Shown here: piece after piece, positions 24,722 through 37,045 of the stretch
Position numbering within the stretch: position 1 is the stretch's first letter
Layout: every line of letters starts with the position of its first letter
Assembly (NCBI GenBank): GCA_004154925.1
Contig: QJNS01000202.1
Location: 1 to 64,000, forward strand
Length of the DNA stretch: 64,000 nucleotides
Origin: Monosporascus cannonballus
Lineage: Eukaryota; Ascomycota; Sordariomycetes; Xylariales
Direction of reading: 5' to 3'
Notes under the pieces: model-generated
The model's database searches: none
The model's input: the letters and a program-made list of their open reading frames with translations, nothing else
Told to the model about the DNA's origin: nothing
Made by a program: the position numbers and the translations under genes

Positions 24722-27210
24722 TAATATATATTTGAAATAACGCCTTTCTAATTAAAATCTTAATTAATATTTAGATATTTACTCTCGTTATATAATTTTG
24801 CTTTAAAATTAAGAGAATTTAAAAAATAAATTGAATAATTAATAAATTATGTAAGAATTACTTAAGTCTATATTATTATAAATAAGCATAAACGAAAAGA
24901 GGTTTGATTTTACAATACAAACAACGTTTAAATTGTTTTAGTTAAATACAAATATATTTTCGTTTTTAACATTTAAATAAATTTATCAATAAAACTCTCG
25001 TTATAATAGCTTTTATATTAGAAATTTTTCAAATTAATTTAAGTTATAAGATGTTATTTGAAAAACGTAAAGGCCGATTAAAAATTATTATCGTTTTATT
25101 TTTTTTAATTATGTTATTTTTAACAACAACTTAAAAGCTAATTTCGAAAGCCTCGATAAAAAACGATAATATAATAAAGTTTACGATTATAATAAAATAA
25201 CATGTTTGGAAAAACGTTATTATTTTCAAAAACTTTATAACTCAAACGTGATAAAGTAAAAACGAAATTAATAATTTATTTAATATGTTTTATACAAAAA
25301 TAAAAAATAATACTAAAAGCAAAAATATTAAATTTTCAAAATTTAAAATCTTAAACTGGTGTATTATTAAAGTTTTTAAAATTAATAATAAATTATATAA
25401 ATAACATATGGAAAAAATATATTTTAAACTAAAAATGTTAATTACTTAATTAATTTAAAAAATATTTTATTTATATTCTTTAATATAGTAATAGAATCTA
25501 TAAGATTCGGAACCGCTTAATATAAAAATAAAAACCAAATTAAACATTATAATTATAACAAAATAAAATATTATTAAAATATTTATATAAAACCTAAAAG
25601 GTTTTACTCAAATAATTAAATATTGTTATTAAAAAAGTAAAATAAAGGTAATTAAAGAAATAATTGTAATAAAATTATTAATATACTTCGGGCTTAATGC
25701 GAAATACAGTTTTTATAATAATAAATCCGATATAATATGCGAAAAACCAAGATATTAATTTTAAAAACATTAAAAAGAATAATAATATACTTTAAAAAAA
25801 TTAAAAAAGTACTAAAATAAATACAAAGGTTTTCCTTAAAGGTTTTAATTAATATAATAAAGTATATACAATACAGTGTAAACGATGCATATATTACTAA
25901 ATTGGAAATAATAAAATAAATATACAGTAATACTAATTTTTTCAAACTAGTATTTTATAAAACGATATTAATAAATAAATAACTTTATAATATTAACTAA
26001 ACAATCAACACTTATAGAGAACGTATGTTTATTTTTATAATTAATTCAATAATTAATTTTTTAAAAAGAATTAATTCAACGTATTATTAAAAAATATTAT
26101 TAAAAGATTCTTACGAATTTTCATTTTTAATTAGTATTTATTATAAATCAGGTGAGAAAATCAGTTTTAAAAAAAGGTTTCAATAATTTATAAAGAAGTT
26201 TTCTTTCAAAAAAAATAATTGTAAAGAATTTATTCAAACATTACGTAATGTACGAAAAATTAATTTACTTATTGAAAGAACTATAGGTTAATTAAAGAAA
26301 ATTAATGGAATTCGAAAACTTAATATGCCCATAAAGACAATAAATATAATAATTTAACGTAATGTATTAAAATATAAATAAAGATCGATAAATTCGAAAA
26401 AGGGTTAAAAAGAATTACGTATAAAAAGTTACAAAATAACCAAACTTTAAAAGATTTAAACAAGGCCTTAAACGTAATAATGCAAACTATTAATGATTGT
26501 ATAACTGTAAATAAACAAATAAATATATATTACTATACCGCAACGCTAAAATACACCTTTGTGGACAGAAATTATATTATATCGGATATTATTACTAAAT
26601 TTATATTATTATAGAAATATTAATTAAAACTTTGAATATGAATAAACGGCGAAATCAAAATTTCGTTTACGATGACGGAAAATTTCTATGCGAAATTAAT
26701 TACCTTGAAACTTTTTTCTAAAAATAATATTAAACAATTAATTTTGAAATCGTTTGATTTAGAACTTACAATATATTTGTAAAATTATTATAGATATATT
26801 AATACGGAACCTTAATTAATCAACCGCTTAATTCAATAACGTTCGTCTTATATTGCGTTAATACATAGAAATAAGTCTAACGTGTTAATATTTAATCTAA
26901 AATAATACGAAATATAAATTTTAAAATATAATAAGTATCTTATTTAATAAAGAAGTAAAATATAAAAAAGGTAAATGTTAAAAAGGGTGTAAAGTATTAT
27001 TATTATCATTAAACGAAAATTAAATGTTTAAATATTTATTTAAAATAACAAGCTTAAAAGTTAAAAGATTAATTAATATATTATAATAATATTGCAAATA
27101 CAAACAGTTGTCTTAAAAGAAAAGCTTTATTCGAAAGGTTTACAATATAACAAATAAAATTAGGAAATAATTTTTCAAGAATATTAATTTCCGAATTTTA
27201 CTTTTTTAGT

Positions 27211-27350
27211 AATCTTAACGAAATTAAATTACGCGAATTTAAAAAATATGTAGAAAATGGGCTACAAAAGAAAAATTTAATTTTCGAAATTACTAATAAA
27301 ATATCTAATTTTTTTCTACTTAAAAAAATAACAAATTATAACTCATAAAA
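27211..27350 (+). pseudogene. Gypsy reverse transcriptase, N-terminal fragment (element E)
   Basis: An open stretch reads LNEIKLREFKKYVENGLQKK, then LIFEITNKISNFFLLKK. This matches the start of gypsy RT, LSxxELxxLRxYIxExLxKGxIRxSxSPxxxPVLFVKK, in residue order and length. It ends at a TAA where the family continues. The rest of RT extends to about 27.9 kb but is too degraded to read securely. Confidence 0.7.
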
Positions 27351-28039
27351 AATTATGAATAATGACAGGATATCATCGTTAAATATCGAATATTATGATT
27401 CTTAAATATTAAAATAAAAAACAGATGTTATAAAACGAAATATTTTTTAATATTAAATGTTAAAAATAAGTGTGACTTTATTGAAATTAAAAAGTACAAA
27501 TAAAACACAACTTTTAAAACAAAATACGGATTGTTTAAATTCTTAATTACGTTAATATAACTTCTAAACGTATTAACAACCTTTTAACGGATAATACAGT
27601 ATATATTAAATAATTATTTTGTTATTATTATTTATTTAATAACTGATACGTAAATATAAAATACATTTATGAAGTTTTTTACTTGTACAAAACGTGAAAT
27701 TATTATTTATCGTAAAAAAAACAAGATTTACAGATAGAAAATAAAATACTTGAATTATATTATTACGTTAAAATACATCAGAATAAATTTTAAAGAATCG
27801 TTCTAATTATAAAATAATACACGGCAATAATAAGTAAAAACAATACAAATATTTTTGTGATTTCTTAGTGATTATACATGATTTATTCGAAACTTTAGCA
27901 AAATTGCTATATTTTTAACTAAACTTATTAAGAAGAAAATTTAAAGAAATACTATAAAGCAAAAAAACATTTCGAAAACATCAAATATGCAATTACGAAC
28001 AAACCAAAATTAATTATTTATAATAAAATACGTTTCGTT

Positions 28040-28360
28040 AAATTAAAAACCGATACTTCAAATTACGCGTTAAATATAATAATTAAATAATAAAATAATT
28101 AACGCAAATTATATCTCATTGTATTTTATTCGTAGAAGCTAAAGAGAACTAAATTTAGTTATATTATTTTCATTAAAGAATTTATAATTATTATTATAAA
28201 ATTTCGAAAATTTAAATATTTCTTTGAAAATACTACGTTATGCTCAAGTTTATATAAATTATTAAAATTCTATCTAATTTACTATAATTATAAGGTTCAC
28301 CGAACGATAAATATAATATATAAACGAAATTGCAAATTGTAATTTAATTATCATTTATAC
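28040..28360 (+). pseudogene. Gypsy RNase H (element E)
   Basis: TDTSNYAL at 28,049-28,072 corresponds to the TDASxxALGAVLSQ motif. VFYS and KLKRTKFSY follow, then KEFIIIIIKFRKFKYFFENT (about 28,177-28,236), the family's KELLAIVxAFxxWRxYLxG. The second half runs on to about 28.36 kb in degraded form. The same block is traceable in element F at 44,703 and on the minus strand in element D near 53.7-53.9 kb. Confidence 0.7.
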
Positions 28361-28999
28361 AAATATTAAAAAACGGCAAAAGAAATACTTTAAGCCAATA
28401 GCTATATTTTTCAAAAAAGGTTAATTAAAGTTAAATATATAATTTGCGATATTTGTGTAAAGAAATATTTATATTTATATTAAATTGCCATAATACGAGT
28501 TGTATCATAAGATATATATTAAGAAATTAAAAAATCTAACAATAACTTATTAAAAACGAAATATGAAATAACTTACAAATTTTATTAAAGAGGTCATGTA
28601 AATTTAGTATACCAAATATATAAATTTTAATTATATAAATATACAAGGATTCATAAAACCAGTATATAATTTTTACGTATTTATTAATTTTTAAGAATAG
28701 AAATAATAATTTAAAAAATACGATAATATTATAAGTGTTATAATAAATCCAGAATACAATAACATACGTTATATGAAGAATTATAAGTATTACCGTTTAT
28801 AAAAATTACTATGAAATTCGATTATTATAAATTTTATTACCGAATATCTTGTAATAACAATTATAGTAATAAAAACGTATTATAATAACATTTTTATTAC
28901 CGACGACAAATTCACAAAAATTCCATATTTTGTATTTTACTTTAAGATTATCAACGTAGAATAAATAATATATATCTTTTTCAAAACTATTTGTATTAT

Positions 29000-29200
29000 A
29001 AACGAATTATCAAACGAAAATATTTTATATAAACAAATTACTTATATTTTTAAAATTTAACAAACCTAAAGTATAAATTAACTTAAATTAAAAGTTATTT
29101 ATCGTATTTTAACCTTAAACGGCCGGTTAAAGAAAACGGTAAAATTAAATATTAAACATATATTTAAAGAATTGTATTAATTATAAATAAAATAACTAAG
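29000..29200 (+). pseudogene. Probable integrase remnant (element E)
   Basis: Around 29,100-29,150 the plus strand reads LTLNGRLKKTVKLN, which may be a decayed TDGQTERxN integrase motif with one extra codon. Position between RNase H and the 3' end agrees. Weak on its own. Confidence 0.35.
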
Positions 29201-29439
29201 GTAAAAAATAACGTATCATTGAATTATTTTGTAATATTAATTATAATAAAAATATCCGAATATTTTTAAAATACGCAAATTTCATTTTATAATAAATACT
29301 TATAACAAAGGTGTAATTGTTTTATTAATATTATAATAATATTTATATTAAAATACTTTAAATAATTACACCAAAAAATGAAAACAATATTAAAAGTCGT
29401 TTGCAACTAAATAATTTAATATTATAACTAAAACAATTA

Positions 29440-29820
29440 AAAAATTAAATACTTCGAAAAAGAAATTTATTTTATTACAACAAATATTTAAACAAAGAAG
29501 TCTGGTAAAAGTTTCGATTTCAAATATATCGATTTATATTAAATTATTAAAAAACTTCAAAAATATAATTACGAATTATTCTTTTAATCAGAAATGAAAT
29601 TTCATCTAATTTCTACGTGTTTTTATTTAAGTTTACAGCGAATATAATTGAAGTATATACGATATAAAATGATATAAAAAACGATGCAGTATATAATATA
29701 AAGAGAATATTCGACATAAAAATGTTTTATTTAATATTTATTTAAAACGCAAACTATTCGAATTTCGAAAATATATAGGAATTTATAAAAAACCTTATAG
29801 ATACTTACCGTTTATTAATC
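29440..29820 (+). pseudogene. Conserved 3' segment of unknown function (element E copy)
   Basis: Homologous to 38,340-38,725 in element G and to about 46,020-46,130 in element F (shared AAAGTTTCGATTTCAAATAT-type core). In E it lies about 1 kb before the 3' LTR once copia is removed, after the likely integrase. The reading frame is destroyed in this copy. Function not recognised. Confidence 0.5.
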
Positions 29821-30474
29821 AATTTTTAGCGGTAACGACAATATTATCGAAAATCATAATATTTTAATTTATGTTTTTATAACTGTTAAAAGAAACTATA
29901 AACTTCTTACGATAAACTAATTAAATACGGGAATTAAAGATACGGCGGCGGTCTTTGCGCGCTTTTGTTTTTTGAGTTCGTTTAAATTCTTAATGTCGTA
30001 ACAGATTATTTCGCACGTTTTTTTACGAAAATTCTTTTTTATCAACATAAGCGTTATAAACGGATTAGGGCTTTTAAACAAAGAAATTGATTTTCTTGTT
30101 TTTCTTTTTTAATTTTATCTTTTTTTCGAAATTTACGCGTAATATAGGTAATTAGTTAAAATTAATACTAAAAGCAACCAAACATATTAATATAATAATT
30201 TACTCTGTTAAAATTACAACATAGGTATTTTTTTTCTTTATGTAAAAATTATAACAAATTTTACTTTGCACAATACTATAATTAAAATAATTAACGCGAA
30301 AATAAACAAAATAACCAAAAATATTTATACCAAATTTATTAGTAATAAAAAAAACTTTAAAGCGATCAGGATTAATATCTTATTTCTTACGTAAGCTAAA
30401 AATACGACCAGATATAATCATTAATTATAAAAAAAGAAAAATTATTTATTAAGTATAATAAATAAATAAAGTAA

Positions 30475-30681
30475 TGTCGGCAGTTAGATGTTTCAGATGA
30501 TCACGGCTGGCGCTTTGAAGCAGTGCTCTGCAGCCTGGAATAACGTTTGTCCAGGGATTACCGTTTGTACAAAAAGGACATATATGTAAAGGCGGTACGC
30601 CTTAGATTTCTTCAGTTTTTCTTAATATAAATTATCAAATTATTACCAGTTTCCTGTTTTTAATTATTATAACTGTTAATA
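30475..30681 (+). repeat. 5' LTR of the copia element
   Basis: Starts TGTCGGCAGTT and ends ACTGTTAATA, a RIP-altered TTGCTGACA. Aligns over its length with 36,406-36,611, with differences nearly all transitions. Contains AACGTTTGTCCAGGGATTAC, also present with one change in the partner. Confidence 0.9.
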
Positions 30682-30899
30682 TAGTAATATTTTCTGGTTT
30701 TTGGTAGCCGTAATACGTTAAACGAAATAGTTATTTGCAGATTAAGTTAATAAAGAAAGTGCGAAATTTTAAAAAGAATCGTTTAATTAACGATTTGAAA
30801 AAAGTTAGGTGGCAATTGACGATGGCGAATAAGACCTTTATTGCATAGGGTAATATATCCGACCTTTTCCTTTTCCCCTAATAAAAAGCTTTCGGCAAT

Positions 30900-32640
30900 C
30901 AGGAGGAATAGAATTTTAGTAAAGGTTAAGTAAAGGAACAGGACCGCATATTAAGTATAGCGGCAGGAAAAAGATTTGCTTTCGAGGCGTTTTCAGAAGA
31001 AAACGTTTTATTACCTTAGTTATAATAGTAACTAAAAGAAAAGCGATATAAAACCATTATCCAAAGATAATAGCTCGAAAACGATTTAAATAGGCTTTGT
31101 ACGTTTTTCGGTACTAATATTAATAAAATCAAATAAAATATTAAGGTACGGAAAAATACATATTAACGTATTAAAGATAAAGTAAAAAAATTAAAGTTTT
31201 AAAACATAAACAATATTAATATTATAAAACGAATAAATAATGTTATAAAACGATTATTAAATATGCCTTAATTCGGAGGTAATTTCTAGTTATAAAAAGC
31301 TAAAACGTTATTATTTCCGTCTTAATCGAAAGGATCGCAAAATTTAAAAAGTTCTCGAAAAATGCCATAAAGCGTTAAACTTATTAGGCTAAATAGCTTA
31401 AAGGAAATATTTATTGCGATAAAAAATAATATGGAAAAAATTAATCCCTCAAGAAAAAGCGAAACGTAACCGAAAAAGTAATTTATTAAAAATACCAAAT
31501 ACCCCGAAAAAAACGAAAAACGCTAAAAAGAATTACTTAAAAATAAAGGTGTCATATATAATAACCTTAATAATTTAAATAATTTATTATTATCTTTTTC
31601 GAATTTGTTTAAAAGTTATTCGAATTGATAAGGACGTTATAACGGTTTTTTTAATAATTTAAATAACTTTAGCGAATTAGATATTATCTTAAAGGATAAA
31701 AAGAAAAACATTAAAAGGTTTAGTAACAGAAATAAAGCGAAATTGCGTTAAAAACGTTTCGATTTTACTTTAGATAAAAATAATTATCTATTAAACTTAG
31801 CCAATTAGAAACTTTAAAATAACGCCTTTATTATAGCCCTTAAAAGAATTGGTTACGAGGAAGGAATAAAGCTAAAGTAATTAGATTAATTACGTCTTAT
31901 AAAGGCCATTATTAAGACTTATACAAAGGCGCTTTTGGAACTAATTATAAGTATTAAAAAAATACGAAAATATTAAGAACTTTTTGGAAAACCTATGCCG
32001 CCATAAATAAGGCTAAATAAAGGTCCTTTTGGAAAAACCTTAGTAAAATTACTTACGATAAAAAAACTTAATATAATTTACTATTAAATTTTAAAAGCTT
32101 TTCCGTAATGTAAAAGGCTGTGGTATACGATTTGGACCAAAGGAACAAATTATTATGTTTTTTTGTTACTGTGAAAAACCAAGCCGGCAGTTGATATAAA
32201 ACTATTTAGTTGGTACTAAGGTAAACGGATTATTTCTTCCAATAGTTAATTAACGACATTAATAGTAAGTTTTATAACCGTATTAATAATAAAAAAAAGC
32301 ACAGGAAGGCTTATAACGCTCAGAAAAATAAGGGTAAAAATAATAATAGTTTTAGAAATAAAAAGCTTATGTAAAATAAAAATGGAGAACTTTTTGCTTT
32401 AATTATGGAAAATACGGCCATATAACGAAGAATTGTTTTAAACTGTAAAAAAAGCGAGAAAATAGCAAGGGGAAAAAAACGCGTAAATAAGGTCAAAATA
32501 ACAATAACGGCTAAAATAACGGCTAAAATAACAGTAGTAATAACTTTCGCAGTATCCGTAACGGCGGTTAAAGCGAAAAGTAATTTATTTTTAAAGGTTT
32601 TATGGATTTGTCCCGGTTAAACGGAAATTTTTTAGCGCCT
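30900..32640 (+). pseudogene. Copia gag pseudogene
   Basis: A plus-strand frame with many TAA/TAG ends in a retroviral zinc knuckle at 32,395-32,440: CFNYGKYGHITKNC, i.e. CxxCGKxGHxxxxC with the second Cys changed to Tyr. After it comes a Lys/Asn-rich tail with a short tandem repeat encoding NNGQ-like units (about 32,505-32,545, Gln now TAA). Gag would package RNA. The N-terminal part was not aligned in detail. Confidence 0.7.
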
Positions 32641-33479
32641 ACGTTAAAAAATGATAATTTCAGAATTTTATATAGTAATATAACGAGATAATATAATAAG
32701 GAGCTTAAAGGGCCATAATAGGTAAAAGCCTGAAGTTACAGATAATAAAGGGCCCTAAGTTTTAAATAGTTAAGCGCATTAAGTTCTAGGTAGCTAATTG
32801 CCTTAAAGTAATTAAAGTGATAGTTATAAGTACCGCCATATTTTTATACGTATATTTTTCTATAAAGAATAACCGAGATAAACTGTTTTAGGATTCGGGA
32901 ACAAATATTAATATTACGAATAATATCGACGACTTTAAAAGAAATACTATATTAAATATTAAGTTTAAAAGAATTCAAATTATGATAAAAGGCGGATTAA
33001 TGGCTATTATCTTTATCGGTATTATTAAGTAACTTTTAAAAGGCCTTAATGGAGAAAATAATAAAATTATAATAAGGTATACGTTATATATTAAAAACTT
33101 TTTATTAAAGGTATTTTTCGAAAAGATATTTTACAGACGAAAGGATTATTTAAATTATAACGCCTTAATTAATCCTAATAGGACTTAATTAATAACAATT
33201 AACGTCCCTCGGAAAGGATTTTTCTTATAATTTTGTAAAAAGTCGGAACTTATTATTAAAATTTTAATAATAAACGAAAACGATTAATAGAAATATGCGT
33301 TAAAGAAGGTATTTGGTAAGGAAAATAGCGGTAATCTAATTAATAACTTAAGGAAGGCCTTTATAGGAATCTTTAAAAGCGGAAAAGTTTTTATAACGGA
33401 CGAAATTATAAAGAAAATTATTTTTTGATATTATTGCTTTTGTTACCCTAATATTAAACAATTAATTTGGACCATCAAA

Positions 33480-33760
33480 AAATTCACGGAGAGAAATTTC
33501 GACCTTAAGGATATAAAAGCTATCCCTTGTATAATTTGTAATAAAGCGAAAATACAGAAAATCCCGTTCATAAACACCTAAAAACGAAAATAATGCGTAA
33601 AAAAATTTATTTAATACGACGTAAATTTGATAAAGCCCGTTAATATTAAAAATAATTATTAATTTAATTTTATTATAAATAATTTATTACGTTTTAAAGA
33701 ATACTACTTGTTTAAGATTAAGAACGAAATATAACAGAATTTATATATATATATTATGCG
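33480..33760 (+). pseudogene. Copia integrase remnant
   Basis: FDLKDIKAIPCIICNKAK, with the zinc-binding CxxC at 33,528-33,539, then QKIPF, matches the end of the HHCC domain in copia integrases (CxxCxxxKxxRxPF). A frame broken by stops continues into the catalytic core region. Confidence 0.65.
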
Positions 33761-34686
33761 AATAATTAAGCGTTTAAAGGCGTTAAACAAAAGGAAAAAA
33801 TATAGATTTTGCGGTTTAACGGCAATAAAAAGTTCCGCATAATAGTTATCGAGAGTTTTTGCGTTATAGAAAATATTAACTTAATAATTTCCAATTTATA
33901 TAATTAATATTAAAATGCACTTGCAAAATATAATATCCAGTTTTTTTAGGACGAAACGTGTACGATTTCCGTATAAATAAAAATACTCATATGCTTTTGG
34001 AACCTTATAATAAAAGGTATAACTTATACGATTAATAAAATAAAATAATTAATTATAAAAGATATAATATTTATCGAATATTTTAATAACGTATTTAATT
34101 TTAGACCGAAACGATTATATAAGCCGAATAATAATTACTTTCGTATTTTTAGCAATAAATATACAATTTTGATCGATACGAATTATAGGATTAGATTAAA
34201 GAAATTAGCAGCTCGGGGAATAAAGAAAATATTGCTACGGTATTAAGAGATATATAATTATAAGATATAATTGCTAAAAAGTAATAAATTACTAATAATA
34301 TTATATGTTATTATTTATAAAGACTTAAAAAAGCTAAGATAACCCTTTAGCTCGAAAAGTATTATTTAGTTATTTTCGCAATCCGTACAAAAACGTTTGA
34401 AATACCGTTAAAATAAGGTGTCGGAATAAAGAATAAGGACGATAACGTTATTTTCAAGGACGATACAGATTAGGAAACGAAACAAATAAAGCCCAAAAAA
34501 AGGCGTTCAAAAAAGAAAATCCTTAACCTGTATACCCTGGAAGCCTTAAACCAAATCCCGGAGTTCTTATACGAATTAAAGTTAGTTTTAATTTAAAAAG
34601 GCGACGAAAAAAACAATTGCAATATATATACTTTTTATTTTAACCTTGGTAATAACCCTAATAAAGAAATTTATAAGCTGTTTGCA

Positions 34687-35440
34687 GTGGATAATGGTTC
34701 AAACCTAAAGGAAATTATAAGAAGCCCAGAACGGAAAATATGGCTTAAAGCGATTTTTACAGAAATCAAAAAAAAGCTTTGGCGCGAAATTTTCAAATTT
34801 ATACCCCCTGGCGAGAAAGCTTACGGGCATTTTATAAATGTTAAATGGGTACTAAAAAAATATACGTTTACGGGAAAATTAAAAAAGTATAAGGCCCGTA
34901 TTTGCGCGAAAAAGTTTACTTAACGAAAAGGAATAAATTATAACAAAATTGCAGTTAATATTATAAGGGCTGTATATTAAAGAATTTTAATAACGTTAGT
35001 TGCCGCCTTGGGCTAATATATATTTCAAATCGATTTTATCGCCGTTTACTTAAACAATAATTTAATAAAGACCGTTTATATAAAGGTTTTTCTTATATTA
35101 ACGGAATATTGAAATACTTATTTAAAAAATAAAAATACCTATTAGTTTTTCTTTAAAAAATTGTTAAATTAATAAACTCCTTATACGGCCTAAAGCAAAC
35201 CGGAGTTATTTGGCAAAAGAAAATAAGAAAAATATTACTAAAATAAGGATTCCGTTTATTAATGTCGGATAACGCGATATATCATAACCCGGAAATAAAA
35301 GTTGTTATCGCTTTATACGTCGATAATTTCCTATTTTTCGGCCTTAATAAATAATGTTTTTAAGGTATTACAAAAAAAGTCGTTAAGAACGTATTTATTA
35401 AGGATTTGGATAACGCGGATTAGTACCGAGGTGTACGGAT
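34687..35440 (+). pseudogene. Copia reverse transcriptase pseudogene
   Basis: Open for 78 codons at 34,687-34,923: SPERKIWLKAIFTEIKKK, INVKWVLKKYTFTGKLKKYK and ARICAKKFT match the copia RT start (SPExxxWxxAxxxE...KWVxKxKxxxGxxxRYKARLVAKGFxQ). The TAA at 34,921 stands where Gln is expected. Downstream the same domain continues: RKGINYNKI, a degraded QxDVxxAFLNGxL stretch (FQIDFIAVYLNNNLIKTVYI), and the catalytic box ALYVDNFLFFGL (YVDN at 35,316-35,327), in which the second Asp of YVDD has become Asn (GAT to AAT). Catalytically dead by that change alone. Confidence 0.85.
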
Positions 35441-35629
35441 TATACGCTTTTCCCCAATTAAAAACGTCGGGTTAAATTAATAATAATATATCGAAAAATT
35501 ATTTTAATGAATAAATGTAAACATTATATAGAAAATATTTACGTTATTTATTAAAGATTACTTAAAATACGCTATATAATATAATAAAGTAATTGATAAA
35601 GAAAAAAGATTCGAATACGTTAATTTGAT

Positions 35630-36010
35630 AAAAGAATTTAATATTTTTAATCATATTAATAAATCGGATATAACGTTTACAATTTTAATTTAGGCTAAAT
35701 TCATAAATAACCTGTCGTCTAAATATCGAAAATATATTAAATAATTATTACAATACTTAAACGATACGGTAAATCTATTTTTTCGATATAAAAAGTTAAA
35801 GAAAAATTACTCGTAGCGGAAATATAACGATTTAAGGTTATTCGGAAGAATGGATATATGTTTTACGGATTCCGAATTAATAAAGTTTATTACAAAATAC
35901 GTATTTTTTATAATTGGAATATCCGTTACGTAATTTTCGAAATTATAAGATATTATTATTAAATATATGACAGAAATAAAATATGTAAAAGCAAGAATAA
36001 TAATAAGAAA
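35630..36010 (+). pseudogene. Copia RT thumb and RNase H pseudogene
   Basis: KFINNLSSKYRKYIKQLLQY then LNDTVNLFFRYKK matches the SxFMxxPxxxHxxAxKRILRYLKGTxxxGxxY region. FGRMDICFTDSELIKFITKY, VFFIIG, FSKL and YMTEIKYVKA follow; these correspond to GYSDADWAxxxxxRKSTSGYVF, WxSKKQ and STTEAEYxA of copia RNase H. Gln codons are stops. Confidence 0.8.
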
Positions 36011-36405
36011 AATAACTCGAATTAGGAATTTCTTTATAAAATTAAAATTTATGCCAAAAGGATTTATTCTTATCCTAAAAGATAATATAAATATATAAAA
36101 ATAAATAATAGAAATATAGATAACTCGAAGAAAACGTTATATTCGGTTCAAATATTATTACGTACGTTAAAATATTTAGGACGGAAATATTTCATTTTAA
36201 TAAGTAAAAAACAAAAATAACGCAATAAATAAATTTACGAAATTATTGAATAAGGTTAATTTCAAACGATTTGTAGCTAATTTAAAGCTTAAAAAATACA
36301 AATATAAAATAAACCAGAAAGCATTTCAAATTAATCAAAATAAAAGTTTAATTCCTATATAAATTAAAGATTTTAGTAAATAAGGCTATTTGACGCAAAA
36401 AGGCG

Positions 36406-36611
36406 TATCGGCAGTTGGGTGCTTTAGATGTTTACAGCTAGCGCTTTAAAACAGTGCTTTGCAGCCTGGGATAACGTTTGTCTAGGGATTACCGTTTATA
36501 CAAACAGGACGTGTATGTAAGGGCAGTACGCCCCAGATATCTTTGGTTTTCCCTAACATAGATCATCAAGCTATTACTAGTTTCCTGCATTTGATTACTG
36601 TGATTGCTGAC
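36406..36611 (+). repeat. 3' LTR of the copia element
   Basis: Starts TATCGGCAG (TGT changed to TAT) and ends GATTGCTGACA. Preceded by a short purine-rich stretch AAAAAGG at 36,398-36,403 that could be the polypurine tract. Confidence 0.9.
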
Positions 36612-36632
36612 AATTTTTAAAAATAAAATCTT

Positions 36633-36645
36633 TGAAAAAAGAAAA
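36633..36645 (+). promoter_or_regulatory. Polypurine tract of element E
   Basis: GAAAAAAGAAAAA just before TCG and the 3' LTR start at 36,649. Elements G (AAAAGAAAAGGAATTCG before 39,343) and D (AAAAAAATCG on the minus strand) show the same purine tract plus CG just before the LTR, so this is likely the plus-strand primer site of the family. Confidence 0.6.
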
Positions 36646-36648
36646 ATC

Positions 36649-37045
36649 GTAATATAATTTACTAGTTAAAAACCTAAGAAAATAATCGGGATAAAAACAT
36701 TATATATTTTCGATTTTAATAAAATTATTATGTAATGAAAATTAATTAAATAAAGTGGGTTTAACCAAGTTCGACCAATAATCGAATATAATAGATTCAA
36801 TTACAACGAACAGACGGTCGAACAAAACCATTCGATTATTAAAATAATTTAGTATATAATTATGCGTTTTATATTTTGGTAATTGAAATAATTTTAATTT
36901 ATAATAATAACTCGTTATTTAAAATAATTTTGATATTATATAACGTAAGAATTTTATTCTCTTATTACTTAAATTTTCATAATGTTTCGACTAATAAAAA
37001 TACGTATAACTTAGATATGATCATTGGTTAAACACTTAGCTATTA
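36649..37045 (+). repeat. 3' LTR of element E
   Basis: TAATATAATTTACTAG aligns with TGATATGGCCTGCTAG at 24,324 by C-to-T and G-to-A changes only. The alignment continues to about 37,045. The exact end is blurred. Confidence 0.75.

Larger units (their letters stand above)
30475..36611 (+). mobile_element. Ty1/copia retrotransposon, RIP-inactivated
   Basis: 6,137 bp from TGTCGGCAG at 30,475 to GCTGACA at 36,611, with LTRs of 207 and 206 bp. Internal order on the plus strand: gag with zinc knuckle (32.4 kb), integrase zinc-binding CxxC (33.5 kb), RT (34.7-35.3 kb), RNase H (35.8-36.0 kb). Integrase before RT is diagnostic of Ty1/copia. It sits inside gypsy element E. RIP is milder than in E, so it is probably younger. 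Flanking pentamers (AGTAA left, ATTTT right) do not match, so a target duplication is not visible. Confidence 0.9.
24324..37045 (+). mobile_element. Element E: gypsy element split by a copia insertion
   Basis: The 5' LTR (24,324-24,721) and 3' LTR (36,649 to about 37,045) align base for base apart from RIP-type changes. RT, RNase H and probable integrase remnants follow in order on the plus strand between them. Removing the 6,137-bp copia element (30,475-36,611) leaves about 6.6 kb, close to element D without its extra LTR (about 6.5 kb). A polypurine tract directly precedes the 3' LTR. Copia therefore landed in the last few hundred bases of E's internal region. No target duplication for E was recognised. 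Confidence 0.8.

Noticed and set aside
25694..25945. An 83-codon minus-strand frame in element E
   Set aside because: Opposite to the coding strand of the element and made of AT-codon residues only.
30702..30710. TGGTAGCCG as a priming site for initiator methionine tRNA in the copia element
   Set aside because: It resembles the known TGGTAGCG-type site but starts about 20 bp after the LTR end, farther than usual, so I do not annotate it.
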